From Okeania sp. SIO3B5 (lineage in GTDB: Bacteria > Cyanobacteriota > Cyanobacteriia > Cyanobacteriales > Microcoleaceae), in the NCBI RefSeq assembly GCF_010692555.1, contig NZ_JAAHHG010000062.1:1-33421 (forward strand): 33,421 bases of DNA, given 5' to 3'. The position numbers were made by a program, and so were the translations under genes. Below the pieces are notes generated by a model that saw nothing but the letters and a program-made list of their open reading frames with translations, ran no database searches and had not been told where the DNA came from. Of the stretch, positions 1 through 7,814 are shown piece after piece. Every line of letters begins with the position of its first letter. The first letter of the stretch is position 1.

Positions 1-246
1 GTTTCTTCCTATCAATTTTTAGCGTTGGCGGAGGATGGTGGCGGCAGCTATATCGCCTGATGGTCTGTGGTGATAACTTCTTACCTAGGCAGGCTAATAC
101 ACCATTTTCAGCTTGACACGCCAGTAGGTGTTAGGTGGTAGGTGTAAATTCAAGAGGGAAGGCTTGATAGGAGTGGAAATTTGGGATATTTCTTCAACAT
201 TGAGAAGAAAACATTTTTATTATACTTAATTATCCGGACATGATAT
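1..246. other. Noncoding left edge with K unit and a solo family-B end
   Basis: No open reading frame worth calling. Positions 23-51 carry a 29 bp unit (K) repeated identically at 16637-16665, where it interrupts another repeat. Positions 234-246 (CCGGACATGATAT) are the right terminal repeat of family B. The ~45 bp before it resemble the right part of complete B copies, so this is probably a 5'-truncated B element. Confidence 0.6.
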
Positions 247-651
247 AAGCATTCAGCCATCAGCTATTGCTTTTAGTTTACGATAAAAGCTTTATTAATT
301 GTCTTACTACGTAAGCATTCAGCCGTCAGCCATCAGTACTTCAGCTATTGCTTTTAGTTTAGGATAAAAGCTTTATTAGTTGTCTTACTAAAAAAGTTGC
401 CTCCCTTGCCCTTAAAGTCTATATTAATTTAAATACTTTACTTAAGAAGAGAGTCTTGCTGCTGATAGCTGACAGCTAATAGCTGAATGCTTACCTTACT
501 ACAAAAGTTGCCTCCCTTGCCCTTAAAGTCTATATTAATTTAAATACTGTCCTTAAGGAGAGAGTCTTGTTGCTGAAGTCCGCAGTTCATCCGCAGGAGG
601 CTAGCTGACAGCTAATAGCTGTTTGCGCAGTAGTCCGCAGGAAATGCTTAC
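247..651. mobile_element. Family-H MITE-like element (outer copy), interrupted by another H copy
   Basis: Left end AAGCATTCAGCC and right end AATGCTTAC (643-651) form the terminal inverted repeats. The right repeat is split by a family-G hairpin (about 621-642): other copies read GCTGAATGCTTAC without it. The body (262-310 plus 503-575) matches the inner H copy at 343-464 and an inverted copy at 3607-3728. No protein is encoded, so transposition would need a transposase in trans. Confidence 0.7.
311..494. mobile_element. Family-H MITE-like element (inner copy) with 8-bp target duplication
   Basis: This is a 184 bp insertion with perfect 13-bp terminal inverted repeats, GTAAGCATTCAGC (311-323) and GCTGAATGCTTAC (482-494). 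It is flanked by the 8-bp direct repeat CTTACTAC (303-310 and 495-502). Removing the insertion and one flank copy restores the outer H body, which matches the uninterrupted body inside the inner copy itself. It contains its own H body (343-464) plus a short AGCTGAY-type tract. Confidence 0.8.
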
Positions 652-787
652 ATTAAGAGATTGGGCGTTGTATATTTGTGGGATAAATGATAGGTTTAGA
701 CAGAGAAAATCAAAGGAAAAAGTATTATGAAATGTCTAGATTGCCCATCCAAACATATCATACTATTAAATGTGAGTGAAGACAATT

Positions 788-1922
788 ATGAGCAAGAAAA
801 ATAAGTATGACGCTGTGATTATTGGCGGTGGATTTTTTGGCTGTAAAATTGCTTCATTTTTAAAAAAGTATTTCAACAAAATTTTAATTTTAGAAAAAGA
901 AAACGATTTATTATTACGAGCATCTTATTTCAATCAAGCAAGGGTACACAATGGCTATCATTATCCTCGTAGTCTTTTAACAGCATGGCGTTCTAAGATA
1001 AATTATTCTCGGTTTATTCAAGAATATTCTGATTGTATTGTGAGGAATTTTACCAGTTATTATGCCGTAGGTAAAAAATTATCTAAAATTAATGCCCGTC
1101 AGTTTAAAGTTTTTTGCGAGCGCATTTCAATTCCTCTTGAAGAAGCAGAAAAGAAGATTAAAAAATGGTTCAACCCTAATCTCATTGAAGCCGTATTTAA
1201 AACCAAAGAATGTATCTTTAATGCAGAGAAACTTCGGCAAAAAATCTATGAAGAACTGGAAATATTGTCTATTGAATTTCAGCTAAATACAGAAGTTTGT
1301 TATGTGAATCCTGGCACTCATACCGAAGAAATAGACGTGATTTGTCATTCTCAGACAGACCCTTTTTTTAGTCTGAAAACTCGGTATATTTTTAACTGTA
1401 CTTATTCATCTATTAATCATATTTTAGCCAATTCTCATCTATCCCTTATTCCCCTCAAACATGAATTAACTGAAATGGCATTAATTGATGTACCAAATTG
1501 TCTAAAAAATGTAGCCATAACCGTTATGTGTGGTCCTTTTTTCTCAATAATGCCCTTTCCTTGTCGCCAACTTCATACCTTAAGTCATGTCCGTTATACC
1601 CCGGTTTGTTATTGGCAAGATCAGGTAGGAAAACCACTGATTAAGCCAAATTATGAGAAAATAAGAAAGCGTAATAGTCAATACCCTTATATGATTAGAG
1701 ATACCATTCGTTATTTACCTATTATTAAAGACTGTAACTATGTTGATTCTCTCTGGGAAATCAAAACCGTTTTACCTCAAAGTGAAGTTAATGATAGTCG
1801 CCCCATTTTAGTAAAACATCATCCGAATTTACCAAATTTAATCTCTATTTTGGGGGGGAAAATTGATAATATTTATGATGTGATGACTGAGTTATATCAT
1901 GTCCGGTTGAATACTTATAAAT

Positions 1923-1924
<2 letters not shown>
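788..1924 (+). CDS. FAD-dependent oxidoreductase (DAO-like Rossmann flavoprotein)
   Basis: Predicted cytosolic flavoprotein. The N-terminus has the dinucleotide-binding beta-alpha-beta fold: KYDAVIIGGGFFGCKIA contains GxGxxG at residues 14-19 from the chosen start, followed by an acidic strand end (LILEKEND) that would bind the ribose. The rest resembles DAO-type oxidoreductases found next to glycosyltransferases in cyanobacterial surface-polysaccharide loci; its substrate is unknown. ATG 788 is preferred over an in-frame GTG at 776; neither has a strong Shine-Dalgarno. The last ten codons (from 1894) lie in the left end of a family-B element. The TAG stop straddles the junction with an inserted family-A element, so the native C-terminus has probably been replaced. 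Two glycosyltransferase genes follow on the same strand. Confidence 0.8.
1894..1922. mobile_element. Family-B left end inside the oxidoreductase 3' end
   Basis: ATATCATGTCCGG at 1894-1906 plus the following TTGAATACTTATAAAT matches the left ~30 bp of complete family-B copies. It is read in frame as the C-terminal residues YHVRLNTYK. Family A begins immediately after it, and no matching B right end in the same orientation follows. Confidence 0.7.
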
Positions 1925-2135
<211 letters not shown>

Positions 2136-2266
2136 GCAAAATCACTTTGCATACTAATTTAAGCTAATTTAATGTTAATTATTCTTATTTTTGCTTCTCC
2201 CCTACTCACCCACTCCCCTACTCCCCTGCTCAACAAAATGTAGAAAAGTTTTTGAGAAACGGTATA

Positions 2267-2426
<160 letters not shown>

Positions 2427-2494
2427 AACTCATAGCTGATAGCTGATAGCTGACGGCTGTTTGCGCAGCATTCCGGAGGAAATGCTTACATTAC
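2427..2494. repeat. Solo right end of family H with G hairpin
   Basis: An AGCTGAT heptamer tract (about 2432-2455) is followed by the family-H right end AATGCTTAC, split by a G hairpin (TTTGCGCAGCATTCCGGAGG). It sits just ahead of the glycosyltransferase start. Confidence 0.55.
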
Positions 2495-2516
2495 GAGACA
2501 AGGAAATTAAATTTTA

Positions 2517-3521
2517 ATGAACAATACAAATACAGACTGTTTTGTTTCAGTAATTCTTCCCCTTTATAATGATTCTCGAATTATCACAATTGTTGTTGAT
2601 GAAATTGTTAGTATTCTTAAAGAGAATTATCAATTTTATGAATTAATATTAATCAATGATGGTTCAGAAGATGATACAACTGAGCAAGTTGAGGATTGTT
2701 TACACAAATATTCTGGTTTGCGTTTAATTAATCTTTCTCGACATTTTGGAACTGAAATTGCCATCTCATCAGGATTAGATACAGCTATTGGCGATTTTGT
2801 TGTTATTCTCTTGCCTGATTGCGATCCACCTCAATTAATTCCTGAATTAATTCGACAGTGTCAAGACGGAAAAGATATTCTAATTGGTGTTAGAAAAAAT
2901 CGTTTAGATGACCCCTTATGGATGAGATTAGGGGTTAATCTTTTTTATTGGACTTGTCAACATCTCTTACATATTCCTTTAACGAAAAATGCCACTCAAT
3001 TTCGGGTTCTCAGTCGTCAAGTTGTGAATGCCTTGACATACGTTCCTGATAATTATTGTTATTTACGATTATTAAGTGCATATATCGGTTACAGAAGTCA
3101 GACGTTTACTTATACACCAATTAAACGTTATAAAAAAGTAAAAAAACGCGGTTTAATTGCCTCAATTAATCTCGGATTACAAATCATATATATGAATTCA
3201 GCCCACCCTTTGAGATTGGCTAGTTATTTGAGTATTTTGGCAAGTGGTTTTAATTTATTGTATATGTTTTATATTGTTATGGTTTATCTAATTAAAAATA
3301 AAGTGGCTGAAGGATGGGTGACACTTTCGATGCAAAACGCCATTATGTTTTTCTTTATTTCTGTTATTTTAGGAATTATTTGTGAATATATAGGGTTAAT
3401 TTTTGCCAAATCACGAGGATGGGCAACTTATTATATTGCTGATGAAAAAAATAGTTCTGTATTTATAGTCGAACGGGATACCTACAATGTTGTTAATGAT
3501 TCAAAAGATATAGCAATATGA
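2517..3521 (+). CDS. Family-2 glycosyltransferase with two C-terminal TM helices (polyprenyl-phosphate glycosyltransferase type)
   Basis: GT-A fold inverting glycosyltransferase, 334 aa. Visible: the N-terminal strand VSVILPLYNDS (10-20), NDGSEDDT (47-54) for the nucleotide-sugar site, the metal-binding DXD-like DCD at 101-103, and an acceptor-side region around FRVLSRQVV. Two membrane helices (about 234-259 and 273-297) close the protein. This GtrB/ArnC/DPM1-like arrangement usually transfers a sugar from a nucleotide donor to undecaprenyl phosphate at the cytoplasmic face. Start ATG 2517 has AAGGA at 2500-2504, a rather long 12-nt spacing. It lies between an oxidoreductase and another GT2, suggesting a glycan or glycolipid locus. 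The sugar cannot be deduced. Confidence 0.88.
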   Translation: MNNTNTDCFVSVILPLYNDSRIITIVVDEIVSILKENYQFYELILINDGSEDDTTEQVEDCLHKYSGLRLINLSRHFGTEIAISSGLDTAIGDFVVILLPDCDPPQLIPELIRQCQDGKDILIGVRKNRLDDPLWMRLGVNLFYWTCQHLLHIPLTKNATQFRVLSRQVVNALTYVPDNYCYLRLLSAYIGYRSQTFTYTPIKRYKKVKKRGLIASINLGLQIIYMNSAHPLRLASYLSILASGFNLLYMFYIVMVYLIKNKVAEGWVTLSMQNAIMFFFISVILGIICEYIGLIFAKSRGWATYYIADEKNSSVFIVERDTYNVVNDSKDIAI

Positions 3522-3531
3522 TTTTAATTGT

Positions 3532-3745
3532 GAGGTAAGCATTTCCTGCGGAATGCTGCGCAAACAGCTATTAGCATTCAGCTTTTCCTGCGGAATGCTG
3601 CGCAAACAGCAACAAGACTCTCTCCTTAAGGACAGTGTTTAAATTAATATAGGATTTAAGGGCAAGGGAGCCAACTTTTCTAGTAAGATAATTAATAAAG
3701 CTTTTATCGTAAACTAAAAGTAATAGCTGATGGCTCACGGCTATT
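3532..3745. repeat. Inverted family-H copy with two G hairpins
   Basis: In reverse orientation this matches the H body (3607-3728 versus 343-464). Its outer end, GTAAGCATT (3534 onward), is split by a G hairpin, and a second G hairpin follows at about 3584-3609. The inner terminal repeat is missing. With the H copies at 247-651 it makes an inverted repeat around the oxidoreductase and the first glycosyltransferase. Confidence 0.65.
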
Positions 3746-3764
3746 AATTTTGGGTCTGCTTCAA

Positions 3765-3925
3765 TAATGGATAATGGATAATTGATAATTGATAATTACC
3801 TCTCCCTAAAAGGAAGAGGATTGAATAAAAGAAAAAAATTTATTTTTTTCCCCTTGAAAGGGGAGGCTTTAAACCTAAATTATTGAATTATTGAATTATT
3901 GAATTATTAATTATTAGGTAAAAAC
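3765..3925. repeat. Family-D repeat
   Basis: TTGATAA/TGGATAA heptamers are followed by TTACCTCTCCCT, an AT-rich centre, CCCCTTGAAAGGGGAGG with CTTTAAA, and an AATTATTG tract. The same arrangement recurs at 4445-4664, 11660-11942 and 22553-22680. No coding capacity is seen. Confidence 0.6.
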
Positions 3926-4002
3926 AACCTTTTAAATTGAAAAAGAATAAAAAGTTACTGCCATGAGTCTGAGGACAAAACCTTATGAAGTAATGAATAA
4001 TT

Positions 4003-4440
4003 AGGGTTTGCGTATGGAAAGTCTGTTAGTAGGGGTAGGAGACAACCCACCCCTAGCCCCTCCCAGGAGGGGAGGGGAAGACAGGAGACAGAAGAAATGG
4101 AAATTATAGAGCAGGTAGTCGTAAAAATTGTCCCAAGATTGTTCTGCCATAATCATCCCAAAATACTAGCATGCATGAGCTCTTTAGTGGTACTTAGACA
4201 TTTTTTGGTAGGAAAAATGCTTCAAAGTCAGTCTAGACAAGGGAATTACGTCGATGCCTTAAAAATGGCTAGAACCCTTGGTAATTCAGGATTTATACCT
4301 TTTTGACGTAAAAGCCTGTGCCCATCTATATTTGAGCCTATTTTCTGGCTTGATTTTGTGTAAGTCCCATTAGACCGAAAAGCTTGCACTTTTTTCGACC
4401 AAAAAAGGCTGAAACTAATATCAGTCAATGCTTTGATATT
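4003..4440. mobile_element. Family-A element, diverged left end, interrupted by a 182 bp insertion
   Basis: The left end AGGGTTTGCGTA (4003-4014) is a mutated family-A terminus. The body up to CATGAGCTC and again from CCGAAAAGC to ATCAGTCAATGCTTTGA matches the complete copy at 6976-7216. A J module sits at about 4045-4080 inside the GGAGACA tract. The right terminal repeat is not recognisable. A 69-codon reading frame across it is a by-product of the repeats. Confidence 0.65.
4188..4369. mobile_element. 182 bp MITE-like insertion with TTAG target duplication
   Basis: Ends TGGTACTTAGACA (4188-4200) and TGTGTAAGTCCCA (4357-4369) are inverted repeats with 11 of 13 matches. They are flanked by TTAG on both sides (4184-4187 and 4370-4373). 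The host family-A copy at 6976-7216 lacks this segment. Termini with ACTTAnrCA are reminiscent of the AGGACTTACGCA element at 11301-11389. Confidence 0.7.
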
Positions 4441-4444
4441 AGAT

Positions 4445-4664
4445 CGTTCATTAATTGATAATTGATAATGGATAATTGATAATTACCTCTGGTTAAAACC
4501 GTTACGGAATTGAATATAAGGAAATATTATTTCTTCTCTTGGTTGATTGGATATGGCGAGGTCCCCTCGCCATCCGGAGACCGCTTTTTTCCCCTTAAAA
4601 GGGGGAGGCTTTAAACCAGAATTATTTAATAATTAATAATTAATAATTAATAATTCGGTAAGCC
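4445..4664. repeat. Family-D repeat (long form)
   Basis: TTGATAA heptamers lead into TTACCTCT. There follow a GGATATGGCGAGG hairpin segment (GGCGAGG...CCTCGCC, 4553-4573), then CCCCTTAAAAGGGGGAGG with CTTTAAA and a TAATAAT tract. The GGCGAGG hairpin is shared with the copy at 11660-11942 and with about 21260-21285. Confidence 0.6.
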
Positions 4665-4676
4665 CTAATTACTAAT

Positions 4677-4751
4677 TGCTGATAGCTGACTGCTGATAGC
4701 TGAATGCTTACAGAGGTACTGATAACTGATAACTGATAACTGATAACTGAA
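4677..4751. repeat. Solo family-H end followed by a CTGATAA heptamer tract abutting a start codon
   Basis: GCTGATAGCTGAATGCTTAC (about 4688-4707) is a family-H right end. It is followed by AGAGGTA and four CTGATAA units, ending CTGAA directly before ATG 4752. The same leader with five units precedes the TPR gene at 21533. The only Shine-Dalgarno-like sequence, AGAGGT, lies ~40 nt from the start. Confidence 0.8.
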
Positions 4752-5549
4752 ATGACACAACTTCAGGAGCAAAAGTGGCAAATTCCCCATTATGAAATTT
4801 ACAATTTGGCAGATAAGAAAAGCAAATATTGTGTTTGTATTTTTGTGATTAATGAAGGGGAAAAAATTCAAAAGCAGTTAAAAAAAATGGGTTCTATTTC
4901 TGAAACCATTGATGTAATTATTGCTGATGGTGGAAGTACCGATAATTCATTGGAATTAAATTTTTTAAAACAGGTCAATGTCCGAACTTTATTAATAAAA
5001 AAAGATAGGGGTAAATTGAGCAGTCAAATGCGGATGGCCTTTGCTTATGCTCTTCAAGAAGGTTATCAAGGAATTATTACTATTGATGGCAATAATAAAG
5101 ACGATCCTAGAGCAATTTTAGATTTTATGAAAGCCTTAGATGAAGGATGGGATCACCTGCAAGGTTCTCGTTTTATTCCAGGGGGAAAAGCTATTAATAC
5201 GCCTTGGGAAAGATATTTAGCTATTCGTTTAATTCATGCACCTTTGATTAGTTTAGCATCGGGTTTTCATTATACCGATACAACTAATGGATTTCGTGCT
5301 TACAGTCGTCGGTTTTTATTAGACACTAACGTCAATCCTTTTAGAGATATTTTCTCAGTTTATGAACTGCATTATTATCTCTCAATTCGTGCCAATAAAC
5401 TAGGCTATCGAGTTAAAGAATTACCAGTCACCCGTTCCTATCCATTGAATCAACCGACTCCGACCAAAATTAGTCCTATTAAAGGCAATTTAAGGGTTAT
5501 GATAACTTTAATAAAAGCTTGTTTAAATCAATATAATCCGTTCTACTAA
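4752..5549 (+). CDS. Family-2 glycosyltransferase, short form without TM tail (DPM1-like)
   Basis: 265 aa GT-A fold enzyme. The N-terminal strand CVCIFVINEGEKI (28-40) is followed by IIADGGSTDNS (56-66) and the metal-site strand IITIDGNNKDDP (108-119), an unusual DGN version of DXD. QGSRFIPGG and TTNGFRAYSRR (177-187) match the acceptor-side region of dolichol-phosphate-mannose-synthase-like enzymes. There are no C-terminal membrane helices, unlike the enzyme at 2517-3521, so it is probably peripheral or cytosolic. It likely acts in the same glycan pathway, though 1.2 kb of repeats lies between the two genes. It has no conventional ribosome-binding site; its start abuts a heptamer tract. The next feature is the right end of a decayed TnpB element. 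Confidence 0.85.
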   Translation: MTQLQEQKWQIPHYEIYNLADKKSKYCVCIFVINEGEKIQKQLKKMGSISETIDVIIADGGSTDNSLELNFLKQVNVRTLLIKKDRGKLSSQMRMAFAYALQEGYQGIITIDGNNKDDPRAILDFMKALDEGWDHLQGSRFIPGGKAINTPWERYLAIRLIHAPLISLASGFHYTDTTNGFRAYSRRFLLDTNVNPFRDIFSVYELHYYLSIRANKLGYRVKELPVTRSYPLNQPTPTKISPIKGNLRVMITLIKACLNQYNPFY

Positions 5550-5676
5550 ACTTACCCAAACTTACCCATGCCGGAATTGCATGAGCTTTGGAGCTAGCTT
5601 CCTGTCTCACAGAAGACCACTGACCGCAGTCTGTAACTTATCTTCTCCACAGGCTTCAAATCGGCGGGAACTCCAC
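5550..5676 (-). other. Right end of the decayed IS200/IS605-type element
   Basis: The sequence downstream of the tnpB stop contains a CATGC...GCATG hairpin (5567-5571 with 5579-5583), placed as expected for an IS200/IS605-family right end. In intact TnpB elements this region also supplies the 3' part of the guide RNA. Boundary and activity are uncertain. Confidence 0.45.
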
Positions 5677-6045
5677 CTACTGACTTACATAGTTTTCTAG
5701 GTTAACAGCAGCATTAAAGTCTCTGTCTACTGAGAAACCGCAGTTGCTACATTCGTATAATCTTACACTCAATAGCATTTTCTGTTGATGCCCACAGTGA
5801 GAACATATTTGAGAACTGGGATAAAATCTATCTGCTATCACTAAAGTGCTTCCATACCATTCACACTTATATGTAAGCTGACGCCTAAACTCATAAAAAC
5901 CACAATCTGCTATGGCACTTGCCAGTTTATGATTTTTGAGCATTCCACTTACATTGTCATACTTCTATCACTATGGTGCTGTGGTTTTTGGCTAACCATG
6001 TTGTGAGTTTATGTAATGCGTCTGCTCTGATCTCAGATACTGCTT

Positions 6046-6091
6046 GGTGCGCGTTCCGCAAGCGAGCTGACGTCGTCGCGGGGTCGCATCC
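6046..6091. repeat. ~46 bp palindromic repeat inserted in tnpB
   Basis: Starts GGTGCGCGTTCCGC and ends GGGGTCGCATCC, with inverted ends (GGTGCG/CGCAYC) and inner GCGG/CCGC. A near-identical inverted copy lies at 10987-11031 in noncoding DNA. Both sit next to AAGC/AAG. The reading frame of tnpB resumes on the far side, so it is an insertion. Confidence 0.75.
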
Positions 6092-6359
6092 GCTTTTTTG
6101 TGAGCCTTGGCTAGTCTTTTTACGGCCTTGGCTCTGTTTTTTGAACCTAGCTCTTTTTTCTTGACACGGCGTTGGTAACGAGTTAATCGTTTTTTTGCTT
6201 GTTTGTAGGCTTTGATGTTAGCATACTTTGTTCCATCACTACAAGTTGCTAGAGTATTTATACCAACATCTACACCGATAACACCTCGTTTTTTAGGGGT
6301 AGGTTTTGGCTCACATTCATACTTAAAACTTATGTACCAATTATCTGCTTTTTTTGTTA

Positions 6360-6424
6360 GCGTTTGCGCAGCATTCCGATAGGAAAGCTCCTCTGTTTGC
6401 GTAGCATTCCGCAGGAAAAGAGGC
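6360..6424. repeat. Two G-type hairpins inside tnpB
   Basis: Two imperfect copies of the GTTTGCGCAGCATTCCG...AGGAAA unit occur here, also found at about 621-642, 2459-2483, 3539-3566 and 3584-3609. They create the terminal nonsense residues of the N-terminal tnpB fragment. Confidence 0.7.
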
Positions 6425-6946
6425 TATCCTGACATTTTTTACTGGTACTGAGGGTAAGATTTCATAAGTTTTTACTATTCCTATTCTTGGTAGTTTGATA
6501 TAGTTTCCTTTCAGAATTTTAATACTTCCTTCTAAATAGAAACTATCTTTTTTCCCTTTTTTCTTAAAGGCCGGAAATCCACGTTTAGGAATAGTTAAAA
6601 AGTTTTTAAATGCCCTCTCTAAATCTCTTAAGGCTTCTTGAGGGGCACACTTTGATACTTCATAGTACCAGGGATTTTCGCTTTTTACTTCCCTCACCAA
6701 ACGCTTATGTAAAGTGATAGCACTCAGTCGTTTCTTGTTTGATTCATATTCAGTAATGCAAGTTGCTAATCCCCAGTTATAAGCATGACGGGCTACACCT
6801 GCGTGTTTGGCAAGTATAGTTTTTTGGTAATTGTTAACTTTTAATTTGGTCTTGATTGATTGCATTTGAATTGGTAGGCCATGAAAAAAAGTCTTTGATA
6901 ATTATAGAATAAACTAATAGCTGCGCAACATGAAAAGCAAAGCGTA

Positions 6947-7341
<395 letters not shown>

Positions 7342-7343
<2 letters not shown>

Positions 7344-7480
7344 AACGCACCGAAATTATGAAAGAGACGGTGCGTTACGACGGATGCCTGAAATCAATTC
7401 ATCTTCTGAATTTCAGCCGTAAATACGCACCTACAATTTTGGCTGAATTTCAGAACATCATGAAAGAGGCGGTGCGTTAT
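7342..7480. repeat. ATAACGCACCG inverted-repeat segment between two B elements
   Basis: ATAACGCACCG (7342-7352) pairs with CGGTGCGTTAT (7470-7480). A second CGGTGCGTTA sits at 7368-7377, making a short hairpin with the left end. The inverted repeat extends outwards into the adjoining family-B ends, giving a perfect 22-bp pair (7331-7352 with 7470-7491). Confidence 0.65.
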
Positions 7481-7614
7481 ATCATGTCCGGTTGAATAAT
7501 TAGACTTTGGTGGAAGGAAGGCAGGAGGCAGGAGGCAGGAGGCAGGAGGCAGAAGGTTTTCTCAAGAGTGTCACCTTGATTTTATACACGCTCCGATGCT
7601 ACCGGACATGATAT
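7479..7614. mobile_element. Family-B element, GGAGGCA variant
   Basis: Ends ATATCATGTCCGG (7479-7491) and CCGGACATGATAT (7602-7614). Its heptamer tract is GGAGGCA (about 7519-7550), where the copies at 2267 and 6947 carry GGAGTCA. Confidence 0.75.
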
Positions 7615-7624
7615 TACTTTTCAT

Positions 7625-7786
7625 TAGACATCTCCAAAAATCAAAAAGACAATCAATTCTTATCCATAAATTATCAATTGTTCCCCTCCCCTCCTGGGAG
7701 GGGCGAGGGGTGGGTTGGGAGGGGGAGGGGCGAGGGGTGGGTTCCCTGTTCCCTGTTCCCTGTTCCCTCTTTTTTGGAGATGTCTA
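7625..7786. mobile_element. Family-C MITE-like element carrying two J modules
   Basis: Inverted ends TAGACATCTCC (7625-7635) and GGAGATGTCTA (7776-7786). The outermost TA may be the target duplication, as for IS630/Tc1-type elements. It contains two G-run modules (about 7690-7741) and four GTTCCCT heptamers (7741-7769). Similar copies: 19151-19287, 29512-29622, 16439-16573, 11516-11640. Confidence 0.75.
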
Positions 7787-7814
7787 TTATCAATTATCCA
7801 TTATCAATTATCCA

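Larger units (their letters stand above)
5677..6865 (-). pseudogene. tnpB: tnpB pseudogene (IS200/IS605-type RNA-guided nuclease), broken by small repeats and a frameshift
   Basis: Remains of a TnpB/OrfB gene on the minus strand. The N-terminal part starts at 6865 (MQSIKTKLKVNNYQKTILAK). The RuvC-I motif VIGVDVGINTLA can be read past its breaks. The C-terminal part has the zinc ribbon (CSHCGH...CSNCG) and RuvC-III SVDRDFNAAVNL. Lesions seen: about 65 bp of G-type hairpins at 6360-6424; a ~46 bp palindromic repeat at 6046-6091, also present at 10987-11031; and four extra bases (GTAT) at the RuvC-II site, where IVIE should run into DNVSGML. No intact product is possible. No tnpA is nearby. The intact relative at 28267-29352 gives the expected order. 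Confidence 0.88.

Noticed and set aside
4097-4306. 69-codon open frame
   Set aside because: It spans a family-A element and the nested 182 bp insertion. It has no ribosome-binding site and no protein-like pattern.
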